Assembly: GCF_000422865.1 (NCBI RefSeq) | Contig: NZ_AUGW01000014.1 | Span: forward strand, 90,751-154,750 | Length of the DNA: 64,000 nt | Direction of reading: 5' to 3' | From: Oceanospirillum maris DSM 6286 | GTDB taxonomy: Bacteria; Pseudomonadota; Gammaproteobacteria; Pseudomonadales; Halomonadaceae | Shown here: in pieces, positions 38,501-47,278 of the stretch | Layout: each line of letters begins with the position of its first letter | Position numbering within the stretch: the first letter of the stretch is position 1 | Position numbers and translations under genes: made by a program | Notes under the pieces: generated by a model | Told to the model about the DNA's origin: nothing | What the model saw: the letters and a program-made list of their open reading frames with translations, nothing else | Database searches by the model: none

Positions 38501-39417
38501 CTTTTACCTCTAAGTCTGAAAATCATCAAACCAACCAAAGCCAATAGCGAAAGGCTACCCACACTTAAGAGAATATATTGCTGAGTAGCCAGCGCTTCGG
38601 ATATGGGGAAAACCTGACCAAACGTAATATAAACAGGCAGTTGCCGGTGTTTTTTTTCTACCGCAAGCGTTCCAAAAAAGTCCGTATTAATCGCTGAAGC
38701 ACCTAGTTGCACCAAAGGGATGCTTTTTGAGGTGACCTGCAGCAGCTCATTTGGTGAGCTAATGACATTTCCTAGTAAATGATGCAGTTCACGGCGCATA
38801 TTAACCGTGAAAATCAAAGCACCTTTAATGTCTCCCTTATGGGAGATTGGAGTGGCCATCAATAGCATCGATTGTGCTTTACGGTAAACACCATTTTCAT
38901 CAGAAACGGTGTAAGCACTGGGATAAGGGAGTAGCCATTGGTTCTGTCCCTCCCATAACGGGGCAAATAGGGCAGGGTATTCAGCGATAGGCGATAACTG
39001 ACCAATTAAACGGCTATCCGATGAAGCTCGAATCTGTCCGCGGCTATCAACTAACATGTAGTTGTCAATTTGAGTGGTTTTAAGTAAAGGCGAGAAAAAG
39101 CGACGCAAGGTTACTTGCACAGGATGAGCCGCCAGCGCTTCTCTGGCACTAGAGACGCTGGAGAGCGTCTCAGAGGCTTGAATCACATCGGGGTAATGTG
39201 CCCAAATATTCAACTTACTCTTATGCCGTTGAAACCACTGAGTAAAGAGGCGCTCACTGGCATCTAGCTTATGCTGAAGGACAATTCGACGGTTGTCTAC
39301 CTGTTGCTGCTGCAATTGATAAAAGCTAATCAAACAAATCAGCAACACCAAAGAAGCCACAGCAGAGAGGATCCATTGTGTTTTATTGTCCATAAAAAGC
39401 ATCCAATAGGTACTCAC
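35575..39417 (-). CDS. large hybrid sensor histidine kinase (periplasmic sensor, PAS, GAF-like, HisKA, HATPase, REC)
   Basis: 1280 residues in the full frame. A membrane helix (about 12-30), a Cache-like periplasmic domain (to about 270), a second helix, then at least two PAS domains with PAC tails (VCLFIRDTSKRKRLE; LLLVRDITERKREE), a GAF-like region, HisKA with MSHEFRTPLNAILGFG, HATPase_c (LLNNAIRYTP, GNGLAVARHVIEAMGG) and a C-terminal receiver (DLLFVDMNLGAVSG). The GTG at 39417 has no clear ribosome binding site; the ATG at 39393 is an alternative start. A monocistronic sensor kinase of unknown stimulus; the phosphoryl acceptor is not encoded next to it. Confidence 0.88.
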   Translation of the reverse strand: MSTYWMLFMDNKTQWILSAVASLVLLICLISFYQLQQQQVDNRRIVLQHKLDASERLFTQWFQRHKSKLNIWAHYPDVIQASETLSSVSSAREALAAHPVQVTLRRFFSPLLKTTQIDNYMLVDSRGQIRASSDSRLIGQLSPIAEYPALFAPLWEGQNQWLLPYPSAYTVSDENGVYRKAQSMLLMATPISHKGDIKGALIFTVNMRRELHHLLGNVISSPNELLQVTSKSIPLVQLGASAINTDFFGTLAVEKKHRQLPVYITFGQVFPISEALATQQYILLSVGSLSLLALVGLMIFRLRGKSQKTKPSAQPRLIFEREGEGLIQFSESGQVINFNIQAGRLIAGNHEVTTDVLHRLITECALGLHGDSGKPFGDLNLLLNGNNDQVLYAWWSGAGIKRLLAFNRESSLYDTKVVVSVKDVTQSRQDFLRLQRQSKALNDTTELVLWVSQEGGISGGNDTALDVLGYSEQELQSMAISDIDTTINEESWILIWRRVRRGEVISHEANILRRSGSTFPAETQMHFYADGFQTFVCLFIRDTSKRKRLEADVHRHRMRLAEKLSVTSQELEVREAENDALIESLPDLLIVFNSRFEVLNYQQPKGEPLSFKVFNGQSLFSLFPGLSIPVLTSLLVEPVYTELARYFTEITRENGSQLQILELRFARTGTHKILLLVRDITERKREEYFRQFNNRLLVSISDMQTRFICNRDKRPDVASQLKALVHLAQAEKGYYWLSTPLQQKLGCTATGVFQPSSFFISESDDQAIQERIYQTTTYWEASIEPPRPILISFKDIVFDKKQPETAHQGLLTLPIVSGDSTVMCYSLILDDYRHWASETGLFEPWLATCAALLAGYESENERLWAEENVKLEKERAESASQAKTQFLSRMSHEFRTPLNAILGFGQLLQLEDGLLEEHAEHVNQIVASGESMLALVDDVLDLAQLERQEFSVSLVCLSLTDIFTACVSDIIDAIEQADLKFETDLPNEDYYIQADERRLKQVIMSLLNNAIRYTPAGGTISVKHLCRGDYCELSVKDTGKGISKDFIKKIFVPFEAAEGYINAQGMGNGLAVARHVIEAMGGHIEVESELGLGSCFTLKLPCHLNAAQACLPEYHNSDTDRISARSNDGALDEQESSDSDISLKGSLREQAADALHSEHFRVLYIEDDDTNRKVLSKLLHYLDSDIDFLGAESAEDGIALYLESAPDLLFVDMNLGAVSGSDVLKTIRGYPEGRELPIIAVSGDVGVELIDQALDLGFDDYLCKPISLELLTSVVMRYRS

Positions 39418-39492
39418 TCACTTGGATTCCCCCCCAAGGGGCGCAGAAACAATTAATATCATCTGTCTTCATTTGTCATGTTATCAAGCGTT

Positions 39493-41517
39493 CTATTTTA
39501 GCAGATGGCTATTAAGTCGTTGAATTTCATCTCTTATTTTAGCAGCCTGTTCAAACTCCAAATTTTTAGACGCTTCATACATTTTGTCTTCCAGTTTACT
39601 GATACTTTTAAGTAACTCACTAGGTTTCATCAGGCTAGGATCAACCTCATACTCACCCAAGGTTTCTGCTACTTTTCGCCCACCTTTGTTACTGATTTTT
39701 TTGCCAGGTATACGAGCACCTTCCATAATATCAGCAACATTTTTCATCACCGTTTGCGGTGTAATACCAGCGGCTTCATTCGCGGCGGTTTGTCTTTCTC
39801 GACGGCGCTTTGTTTCATCAATCGCTTTTTGCATGGAGCCTGTAATACGGTCGCCGTAAAGAATAGCTTTACCTTTGGCGTTACGAGCAGCACGACCAAT
39901 GGTCTGAATCAAAGACCGTTCGGAGCGTAAGAAACCTTCTTTGTCGGCATCTAAAATAGCAACTAAAGAGACCTCAGGCATATCCAAGCCTTCTCGCAGT
40001 AAGTTAATACCCACTAACACATCAAATTCGCCGAGACGAAGATCACGAATAATTTCTACACGCTCAACCGTATCAATATCCGAGTGTAAATAGCGTACTT
40101 TAATACCATGTTCTGCAAGATAATCGGTCAAATCTTCGGACATTCGCTTTGTGAGCGTTGTCACTAAAACACGGTCACCATCGGCCACCCGCAAATTGAT
40201 CTCAGAGATCAGATCATCAACCTGATTGGTAGCGGGCCGCACCTCAATGATAGGGTCAAGCAAACCTGTAGGACGGACAACTTGCTCAACAACCTGCCCT
40301 TGATGCTCCGCTTCATAATGGCTGGGCGTTGCCGAAACAAAAATCATCTGAGGGGATATCTGCTCCCACTCTTCAAATTTCATAGGGCGGTTATCTAATG
40401 CTGAAGGCAACCGAAAACCATACTGCACCAAGGTCTCTTTACGTGAACGATCTCCACGATACATCGCGCCTAATTGAGGAACCGTTACATGGGATTCATC
40501 AATAAACAGTAGTGCATTATCCGGTAAATAATCGAAAAATGTTGGCGGAGCATTACCCGAATCACGACCTGAAAGATATCGAGAGTAGTTTTCAATACCG
40601 TTGCAGTAGCCCAGCTCAAGCATCATTTCAATATCATAAAGTGTCCGTTGCTCAATACGCTGAGCCTCCACCAGCTTGTCATGCTCACGAAACCAGTCCA
40701 CGCGCTCCCGCAGCTCATCTTTTATATGCTCGGTCGCTGCAATAACCGTTTCACGGGGCGTCACATAGTGGCTTTTCGGATAGATGGTGATTCTGGGTAG
40801 TTTGCGCAGTTGCTCGCCAGTCAAGGGGTCAAAAATAGAGATGCTGTCTATTTCATCATCAAACAACTCAACCCGCACCGCTTCTTGCTCCGATTCCGCT
40901 GGGAAAATATCAATAACATCACCACGAACACGGTAAGTTGCTCGACGAAAATCAAGGTCATTGCGCGTATATTGCAACTCTGCCAATCGACGGAGCATTT
41001 GACGCTGATCGATGCGCTCGCCTCGATTAATATGCAGTACCATTTTATGATAAGACTTGGGATCACCGAGACCATAAATAGCCGAAACCGTTGCAACAAT
41101 TAAACTGTCTTTACGTTCCAACAGCGCTTTAGTGGCCGACAGCCTCATCTGCTCAATATGCTCATTGATGGAGGCATCTTTATCAATAAAAGTATCCGAG
41201 GCAGGCACATAAGCTTCTGGCTGATAGTAATCATAGTAAGAGACAAAATACTCGACCGAGTTTTCTGGGAAGAAGTCTTTAAACTCACCATACAGTTGGG
41301 CGGCCAATGTTTTATTATGAACTAAAACAATGGTCGGGCGTTGGGTACGTTCAACAATATTGGCCATGGTAAACGTCTTACCTGACCCCGTAACTCCCAG
41401 TAATGTCTGATGCATTAAACCGCTATCCAGACCTGCGCACAGTGCATTAATCGCCTGTGGCTGATCTCCAGCAGGTTTAAATCGAGAGCTAAGCTTAAAT
41501 TTCTTCTGCGATTCCAT
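39493..41517 (-). CDS. uvrB: excinuclease ABC subunit B
   Basis: 674 residues, the standard UvrB length. The Walker A motif GVTGSGKT, the beta-hairpin region [25 protein letters not shown], helicase motifs ([17 protein letters not shown]) and the C-terminal UVR domain ([27 protein letters not shown]) that binds UvrC are all present. It verifies DNA damage after UvrA loading in nucleotide excision repair. Monocistronic, divergent from the aminotransferase gene at 41722. Confidence 0.98.
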   Translation of the reverse strand: MESQKKFKLSSRFKPAGDQPQAINALCAGLDSGLMHQTLLGVTGSGKTFTMANIVERTQRPTIVLVHNKTLAAQLYGEFKDFFPENSVEYFVSYYDYYQPEAYVPASDTFIDKDASINEHIEQMRLSATKALLERKDSLIVATVSAIYGLGDPKSYHKMVLHINRGERIDQRQMLRRLAELQYTRNDLDFRRATYRVRGDVIDIFPAESEQEAVRVELFDDEIDSISIFDPLTGEQLRKLPRITIYPKSHYVTPRETVIAATEHIKDELRERVDWFREHDKLVEAQRIEQRTLYDIEMMLELGYCNGIENYSRYLSGRDSGNAPPTFFDYLPDNALLFIDESHVTVPQLGAMYRGDRSRKETLVQYGFRLPSALDNRPMKFEEWEQISPQMIFVSATPSHYEAEHQGQVVEQVVRPTGLLDPIIEVRPATNQVDDLISEINLRVADGDRVLVTTLTKRMSEDLTDYLAEHGIKVRYLHSDIDTVERVEIIRDLRLGEFDVLVGINLLREGLDMPEVSLVAILDADKEGFLRSERSLIQTIGRAARNAKGKAILYGDRITGSMQKAIDETKRRRERQTAANEAAGITPQTVMKNVADIMEGARIPGKKISNKGGRKVAETLGEYEVDPSLMKPSELLKSISKLEDKMYEASKNLEFEQAAKIRDEIQRLNSHLLK

Positions 41518-41721
41518 GTTTTCTCAGGCTTATATTTCAATAAAACTTTTAAAATTAGCAAACTCTGCTAAATTCATTTGACTCAACGCAAACGTAGGTT
41601 TTGACCGGACTTTCTATACTTTTTTTTACGGTATTTCCCCTTCACGAAAGGCCGGTATCTCCTGTATGATTTGCCTGCATAACGCCTATTTTCTGACTGA
41701 AAATAAATTGAGGATATCAGC

Positions 41722-42900
41722 TTGGACGTACAACTGTCAGATCGCGTACAGTCAATTAAACCTTCCCCGACTCTAGCGGTCACTAACCGTGCAGCGGAAC
41801 TTCGTGCAACTGGCAAGGACATTATTGGTCTTGGTGCTGGCGAGCCGGATTTTGACACCCCGCAACATATTAAAGACGCTGCTATTGATGCCATCAACCA
41901 AGGTCTCACCAAATATACCGCTGTTGATGGTACGCCAAGCTTAAAGAAAGCTATTATAGCGAAGTTTGACCGCGACAATGGTCTTAAATACGAGCCCAAT
42001 CAGATTCTGGTTTCGTCGGGTGGCAAACAAAGTTTCTTTAATCTGTCTTTAGCCCTGCTTAACGCGGGTGACGAAGTGATCATTCCCGCGCCTTATTGGG
42101 TCTCTTACCCTGATATGGTGCTTGTAGCGGAAGGCACACCGGTTATCATCGAAACAAAAGCGGCTGACCGCTTTAAGATCACCGCTGATCAGCTAGAAGC
42201 GGCGATCACACCTCGCACCAAACTGTTTGTGATCAACAGCCCATCCAATCCAAGCGGTATGGCTTACACCTTGGATGAGCTAAAAGCACTTGGCGAAGTG
42301 CTGAAGAAGCACCCCCATGTGATGATTGCTACAGATGATATGTACGAGCACATTCTGTGGGATCAAGAGTTCTGCAATATCCTAAATGCCACCCCTGAAC
42401 TTTATGACCGTACCTTTGTACTAAACGGTGTCTCTAAAGCCTACAGCATGACAGGCTGGCGTATTGGTTATGCGGCAGGCCCTGCAAAAGTGATCGGTGC
42501 GATGAAAAAAATTCAGTCGCAGAGCACATCAAACCCTGCGTCTATCTCTCAGTATGCAGCGGAGGCCGCCCTTAATGGCCCTCAGGAGTGTATTGCTGAG
42601 ATGCTGGTGTCTTTCAAGCAGCGCCATGATTTTGTGGTTGAAAAGCTGAATGCGATCCCCGGTGTAAACTGCTTAGCAGGCAACGGTACTTTCTACGCCT
42701 TTGCTGACTTCTCTGAGGCGATTAAAGCTTACGGCTCAGACAGCGATGTTAACTTTGCTGAAGCGATACTGGAAAAAACAGGGGTTGCCCTTGTGCCTGG
42801 TTCTGCATTTGGCACAGCAGGCTGTATGCGCATATCTTTTGCCACGAGCAATGCAAACCTAGAGTCGGCAATGGAACGTTTGGCGAAAGAGTTGAGCTAA
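41722..42900 (+). CDS. aspartate-type pyridoxal phosphate aminotransferase
   Basis: 392 residues, class I aminotransferase of the Ib type. The segments GAGEPDFDTPQHIK, NSPSNPSGMAYT and the PLP lysine in NGVSKAYSMTGWRIGYAAG are clear. The start is TTG at 41722 with TGAGG 8 nt upstream; no ATG competes. It probably interconverts aspartate and oxaloacetate; some relatives also use aromatic amino acids or prephenate. Monocistronic, with a strong terminator after it. Confidence 0.9.
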   Translation: MDVQLSDRVQSIKPSPTLAVTNRAAELRATGKDIIGLGAGEPDFDTPQHIKDAAIDAINQGLTKYTAVDGTPSLKKAIIAKFDRDNGLKYEPNQILVSSGGKQSFFNLSLALLNAGDEVIIPAPYWVSYPDMVLVAEGTPVIIETKAADRFKITADQLEAAITPRTKLFVINSPSNPSGMAYTLDELKALGEVLKKHPHVMIATDDMYEHILWDQEFCNILNATPELYDRTFVLNGVSKAYSMTGWRIGYAAGPAKVIGAMKKIQSQSTSNPASISQYAAEAALNGPQECIAEMLVSFKQRHDFVVEKLNAIPGVNCLAGNGTFYAFADFSEAIKAYGSDSDVNFAEAILEKTGVALVPGSAFGTAGCMRISFATSNANLESAMERLAKELS

Positions 42901-42934
42901 GCAATATAACGATCTAGCTCAATTAATAGCCAAT

Positions 42935-42964
42935 AAAAAGCTCCGATTAAAATCGGAGCTTTTT
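42935..42964. terminator. bidirectional intrinsic terminator
   Basis: AAAAAGCTCCGATT-AA-AATCGGAGCTTTTT, a 14 bp perfect stem with A-run on one side and T-run on the other. It serves the aminotransferase (plus) and the yaeQ gene (minus). Confidence 0.92.
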
Positions 42965-43029
42965 ACGTTTTGCAGCAATCAAGTAAATACAAATAACGGT
43001 ATTAAACGGCCTTTATTTTTCACCAACCA

Positions 43030-43566
43030 TTATTTCCATTTTTCCGGGCGTACCTCAACACTTTGATCACCACAAGTCAGCCATGCTGTACCATCCTGAA
43101 TGGTTACCTGTATTTGCATCGTTCGAGCAATCATCTTCGCTAACTGATCAATAACATGTTCAGGGATGAACCACACACTCAAATGTTCAAAACGTACTAG
43201 CTTAGCCTTAGTTTGCTGCCACCAGATAGAGGCCGCATTATCACCATAGGTATATAAGATCACTTCTTTAGAACGTGATGCCGCTTTACGCAGCCATTTT
43301 TCATCAGGGCAGCCCAGCTCGATCCACGTTTCTATTTCATCAGAGTAATTTTTCTTCCAAATCTCTGGCTCATCATCAGCACAGAGACCTTTGGTAAACT
43401 CTAATCCTTCCACCGCATTTAACGCCCAAACCAAAATACGCAGCATCATGCGCTCATCAGTTTCGGAAGGGTGCTGTGCCAATGTCAAAGATTCATCAAG
43501 GTAGACACCTCGGTCCATATCCGCAAGATTCACCGTCGCTTTATAAACGGTTGATTTCAGAGCCAT
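43030..43566 (-). CDS. yaeQ: YaeQ family protein
   Basis: 178 residues, matching the YaeQ family length and its landmarks: the N-terminal ATVNLADMDRGVYLDESLTLAQHPSETDERMMLRIL and WIELGCPDEKWLRKAASRSKEVILYTYG. YaeQ has a nuclease-like (PD-(D/E)XK-type) fold and was reported to suppress a haemolysin regulator defect in enterics; the actual activity is unknown. Single gene with a terminator downstream. Confidence 0.92.
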   Translation of the reverse strand: MALKSTVYKATVNLADMDRGVYLDESLTLAQHPSETDERMMLRILVWALNAVEGLEFTKGLCADDEPEIWKKNYSDEIETWIELGCPDEKWLRKAASRSKEVILYTYGDNAASIWWQQTKAKLVRFEHLSVWFIPEHVIDQLAKMIARTMQIQVTIQDGTAWLTCGDQSVEVRPEKWK

Positions 43567-43681
43567 TTGGCATCCTTAATTAGAGTAAATAGAATGATGC
43601 GGAATATACGGTGATAAGGGCTTAATCTCAAGCCACAACCATTTTTTGAGGAACTGAGCAAAAGTCTTTATAAGCAAGAGC

Positions 43682-44188
43682 TTAAAGCGTTTCGCCCATC
43701 TCTTTACGCATCATAGCGCCCAGCTTGCTAAACTTATGCTTAAACAGATGGTAAGCATCCTCTGCTTGTTTTCTTTGCTCATCTAATCGTTGGGATAAAA
43801 TAAGCTCCTGATCAGGGTGTCGTCTCAGTTCTTTCTCAGTTTTTTTGACATCATCTTTCATCGCCGTCCAGTTTTCGATAAGCAAACAAACTTCAACGAA
43901 ACTGGAATTAATATCTTCAGAGGCATGCAGGTGTAGCTTTGGTGACAGTTCATTGAAGAGATTATCAAATTGATAGTCACTTCCTTTGGTAATAGATGAG
44001 ATGGCGTTTTCTAACAGCGTCACTACTTCTTGATATGTTTTGCGACGCTCTTCACGACGCGTCTTTTCTAAAGCAACTTTAGAATTGGCGGCATCCAGTC
44101 GTTGCTTCAATCGCCAAGCCATAAATACAGCACTCACTGCAAAAATCAGCGAAAAAGCAATAATGCCCAAACCAATATATTCCTTCAT
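43682..44188 (-). CDS. hypothetical membrane-anchored coiled-coil protein
   Basis: 168 residues from the ATG at 44188 (AGAGGA about 8 nt upstream; the earlier ATG at 44197 abuts the ribosome binding site). One N-terminal membrane helix (EYIGLGIIAFSLIFAVSAVFMAW) is followed by a charged helical region rich in K, R and E (LKQRLDAANSKVALEKTRREERRKTYQEV and EKELRRHPDQELILSQRLDEQRKQAED) that should form coiled coils facing the cytoplasm. No family recognised. Confidence 0.65.
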   Translation of the reverse strand: MKEYIGLGIIAFSLIFAVSAVFMAWRLKQRLDAANSKVALEKTRREERRKTYQEVVTLLENAISSITKGSDYQFDNLFNELSPKLHLHASEDINSSFVEVCLLIENWTAMKDDVKKTEKELRRHPDQELILSQRLDEQRKQAEDAYHLFKHKFSKLGAMMRKEMGETL

Positions 44189-44330
44189 TCTACACATTCC
44201 TCTGTAACAACTTAATTTAGCATGACCTTAAAAATACGGACGGATTCTATACATTATAAATGCGGGAGTGAAGACATTAATAACGTACAGATCAACTACT
44301 TAAAATACTTTCTATAAACCTACAACCTAC

Positions 44331-44356
44331 AAAAAACTATCCTCGTTAGAGGATAG
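44331..44356 (-). terminator. intrinsic terminator after the PAS-GGDEF-EAL gene
   Basis: On the minus strand CTATCCTC-TAAC-GAGGATAG is followed by TTTTTT, directly downstream of the stop at 44384. Confidence 0.85.
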
Positions 44357-44383
44357 AAAAAGAGATCTGAAAGAGGGCAAGCT

Positions 44384-46240
44384 CTAGCTCAGCTTGTCAA
44401 TAAGGTCAGCAATAGGCATGGGGCGATCAATATAAAAACCTTGGCCAAGGTCACAACCCGAGTCAGCTAAAAGATCAAGCTGCTCTTTATTTTCAATACC
44501 TTCTGCAACAACGGTTAACCCCATTGCTTTACCCAATAAAACCAAAGCGCCAACAATAGCAGCACCCTGCGGGCCATTCTGTAACGGGGTAATAAAAGAA
44601 CGGTCAATTTTCATAGTATTAACAGGGAATTCTTTCAAGTAAGACAGTGACGAGTATCCCGTACCAAAATCATCAATAGCTAACTGCACGCCTAACTCAC
44701 GTAAGTTATTCATTGATTGACGAGCATCTTCAACTTTATCAATTAACATGCTTTCCGTGATTTCAAACTCTACCAGCTCAGGGTTGATACCGGTTGCCTG
44801 CAGCGCCTCCCGGATAACCCCAACAACACCGGGGCTAAGAAACTGCCGTACAGACAGGTTGATTGCGACCTGTAAACGTTTGCCCGTTACTTGATTGATC
44901 TTGCACGTATCTTCCATCGCCTGCTGAATAATCCAGCGACCAATAGGGTTAATCAAGCCAGTGTCTTCTGTCAGTGGAATAAAGCTAGCCGGTGGGATCA
45001 TAGAACCATCAGCTTGAGGCCAACGTAACAAGGCCTCCATACCGGTGATCGTATTGGTACTGAAATCTAGCTTAGGCTGGTAGTACAGGATAAATTCCTG
45101 CCCTGCAACAGCCCGATGGAGCTTAGCCTCTAGTCGAACACGCTCAGCACTGCTTCGATTCAACTCCTCAGAAAAGAACCGATAGCCTCCTTTACCCTCT
45201 GCTTTAACAAGATCAAGAGCCGCTTCTGCACAACGCATCAACTCGTCTTCATTTTTGGCGTTATCAGGGTATACCGCAATGCCAACACTGCCAGAAAGAA
45301 ATATTTCCTCACCGCCAGCATCAAAAGGGAGTTCAAAGACACCGAGTAAGCGTCTCGCTACAACATTGGCATCTTCAGGTGCTCTTAATTCGCTCAGAAT
45401 AAAGCTAAAATCATCACCGCCAATCCGTGAAATAAGATCTGAATCACGCTCTGAACGCTCTTCTTTACGGGCCAAAAGATCCGTAGAGCGCACACGCCCA
45501 CTCAAACGCTCCGCAACCTGAACTAATAAATCATCACCAATAGCAAAGCCAAAGGCATCGTTAATCATGCGGAAGCGGTCAAGATTGAGAACCAGCAAGC
45601 CCGTTCTGGAGTTGTGGCGATTAGAAATATTAAACTCATGTCCCAGCCGATTACGAAACAAAATACGGTTGGGTAACTCCGTTAAAGGATCATAGTGGGT
45701 TAGGCGCTCAAGCTCTTCTTCTGTGCGCTTTTGCTCGGAAAGATCACTAAAGATCGCAAAGTAATGGGTAATCTCGCCTTGATCATTTTTGACTACTTCA
45801 ACAGAAAGGTATTTCATAAAGAAGCTGCCGTCGGGATGTCGATCCCAAACCTCTCCACGCCAAACGCCATTACTTTGAAGCTCTTTCCACAACTGCTGAT
45901 AAAAAGACTGACTATGGCGACCTGACTGATTCACCTTTGGCGTACGGCCAAGGACATCCGCAGCACACAACCCAGTCAACCGGGTATAGGCTTCATTGAT
46001 ATACACCAACTTCTGATCAGCATCAGTAATCATCACCGCAAAGTGAGCGTGCTCAACGACTCGACTAATCAAGCTCAATTGAGCCGATGTATCTCTGTGG
46101 CGTCTTACTTCACTTTTTAAATGTTTGCGAATTCTGTCGGCTTCGCGAACATAGTTGCCTAATTGTTGTTCTAAGTCATCTCGACTTAGTCTGCTAAAAT
46201 CCATCACAAGATCACCTGCGGAAGGGATGTCGGCATTCAT
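44384..46240 (-). CDS. PAS-GGDEF-EAL c-di-GMP signalling protein
   Basis: 618 residues. Order: short N-terminal helix, PAS domain with PAC (AHFAVMITDADQKLVYINEAYTRLTGL ... FAIFSDLSEQKRTEEELERL), GGDEF domain and EAL domain. The GGDEF signature reads RIGGDDFSFIL, a D for E change at the fourth position, so cyclase activity may be reduced. The EAL domain keeps MEALLRW, the NLS motif (AINLSVRQF), DDFGTGYSSLSYL and the final AEGIENKEQLDLL...GQGFYIDRP, all consistent with an active phosphodiesterase. No membrane segments, so cytoplasmic. A remnant of another EAL gene lies upstream. Confidence 0.92.
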   Translation of the reverse strand: MNADIPSAGDLVMDFSRLSRDDLEQQLGNYVREADRIRKHLKSEVRRHRDTSAQLSLISRVVEHAHFAVMITDADQKLVYINEAYTRLTGLCAADVLGRTPKVNQSGRHSQSFYQQLWKELQSNGVWRGEVWDRHPDGSFFMKYLSVEVVKNDQGEITHYFAIFSDLSEQKRTEEELERLTHYDPLTELPNRILFRNRLGHEFNISNRHNSRTGLLVLNLDRFRMINDAFGFAIGDDLLVQVAERLSGRVRSTDLLARKEERSERDSDLISRIGGDDFSFILSELRAPEDANVVARRLLGVFELPFDAGGEEIFLSGSVGIAVYPDNAKNEDELMRCAEAALDLVKAEGKGGYRFFSEELNRSSAERVRLEAKLHRAVAGQEFILYYQPKLDFSTNTITGMEALLRWPQADGSMIPPASFIPLTEDTGLINPIGRWIIQQAMEDTCKINQVTGKRLQVAINLSVRQFLSPGVVGVIREALQATGINPELVEFEITESMLIDKVEDARQSMNNLRELGVQLAIDDFGTGYSSLSYLKEFPVNTMKIDRSFITPLQNGPQGAAIVGALVLLGKAMGLTVVAEGIENKEQLDLLADSGCDLGQGFYIDRPMPIADLIDKLS

Positions 46241-46343
46241 TATTACTCCCTCTTAAATAATCTTGCACAAAATAACATCCATCATCACAAGCAGATCAAT
46301 AAGAATGCTTTATTATGCATCAATAAGTGAAAAATATTGTACG

Positions 46344-46435
46344 CCCTAATCTGTAGAAAAAACAGTTATCTAACAGCCTCTCCAACTTAAATATAATATC
46401 ACCCTACCAACCAGTAGAAAAAATCTATTATCTAA
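46344..46435. repeat. imperfect direct repeat upstream of the PAS-GGDEF-EAL gene
   Basis: Two copies about 60 bp apart: CTGTAGAAAAAACAGTTATC (in 46344-46373) and CAGTAGAAAAAATCTATTAT (in 46402-46435), each followed by CTAA and preceded by CCCT. Possibly a duplication rather than a regulatory array. Confidence 0.5.
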
Positions 46436-46536
46436 AGATCTGCCACTGTATTTATGCACTCCTTAGTCAAAAATCGGGGGCTAGGGCGACCCAAATAATA
46501 GCCTTGTCCGTAATCAACTTTCAAAGCTCGAATCTC
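46432..46536 (-). pseudogene. remnant of an EAL-domain gene (C-terminal end)
   Basis: A 34-codon minus-strand frame just after an in-frame TAA translates to a typical EAL-domain ending, VDYGQGYYLGRPSPRF, and stops at TAG (46432-46434). Upstream, a second frame ending at TGA (46521-46523) reads DIELYHQATRHTLFKRFEL, as if a frameshift split the original gene. No start codon or ribosome binding site serves either piece. It lies upstream of an intact PAS-GGDEF-EAL gene, so it may be what is left of a duplicated neighbour. The rest of 46241-46702 holds only the direct repeats. Confidence 0.6.
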
Positions 46537-46702
46537 TTAAACAGGGTATGTCGAGTCGCTTGATGATACAGCTCAATATCATTCGATAGAATAGCGCTTT
46601 TACGCCTGTAGCAAAGTCATTAAACCTGTAGAATATGATCAGTTAACGAAGACATCGACAGCCTAAACCAAACGAATAACAACAAAACAATAATGAATCC
46701 TT

Positions 46703-47188
46703 ATGTATAAACACAAAAATTTTGATCGCATTGATCGCCGTATTCTGGCGGCATTACAAAAGAACGCTGATATTAGTAATATTGAATTGTCCGGACAGGT
46801 AGGTCTGTCCCCTTCGCCTTGTGCAAGGCGCGTTAAGCTTTTAGAAGATGCAGGGATCATCAGTCGCCGCGTCACCTTGCTTGACCAAAGTGCTTTAGGG
46901 CTTGATCTGACGATTTATATACAGGTGTGTTTAGAGTGCCAGATACCAGAACGTCTCGAAAACTTTGAACGCAAGATTCTTAACTACGATGAAGTATTAG
47001 AGTGCGCTTTAATCACCGGCAGCGACGCAGACTTTATGCTAAAAGTCGTAATGCCCGATATGGCTTACTATGAGCACTTTTTACTAAAAGAGCTTAATCG
47101 TATTGAAGGCGTTACCAGCATACGTACAAGCTTTGTACTTAGGCAGGTAAAATCAAAAACAGAGCTACCATTACAGCATCTTAGTTAA
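46703..47188 (+). CDS. Lrp/AsnC family transcriptional regulator
   Basis: 161 residues. The N-terminal winged helix is RIDRRILAALQKNADISNIELSGQVGLSPSPCARRVKLLEDAGIISRR, followed by the RAM ligand-binding/oligomerisation domain (ECALITGSDADFMLKVVMPDMAYYEHFLLKELNRIEGVTSIRTSFVLRQVK). Such regulators respond to amino acids and commonly control a neighbouring transporter; a convergent EamA exporter gene lies 90 bp downstream. The ribosome binding site before the ATG is weak. Confidence 0.92.
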   Translation: MYKHKNFDRIDRRILAALQKNADISNIELSGQVGLSPSPCARRVKLLEDAGIISRRVTLLDQSALGLDLTIYIQVCLECQIPERLENFERKILNYDEVLECALITGSDADFMLKVVMPDMAYYEHFLLKELNRIEGVTSIRTSFVLRQVKSKTELPLQHLS

Positions 47189-47222
47189 CGCCCTTGGTAA
47201 AGTCCTTACTATCCTCTAAAAC

Positions 47223-47277
47223 GCCCTCAGCATCATTGACCGCCTGCTTTCAAGCGGTCAAATTGCTGATATAGGGC
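47223..47277. terminator. long interrupted hairpin between convergent genes
   Basis: Nested arms GCCCT/AGGGC, CAGCA/TGCTG and TTGACCGC/GCGGTCAA build a stem of about 18 bp with small bulges. TTTATTT follows on the plus strand and TTTTA on the minus strand, so it can end both the lrp transcript and the EamA gene. Confidence 0.75.
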
Positions 47278-47278
47278 T

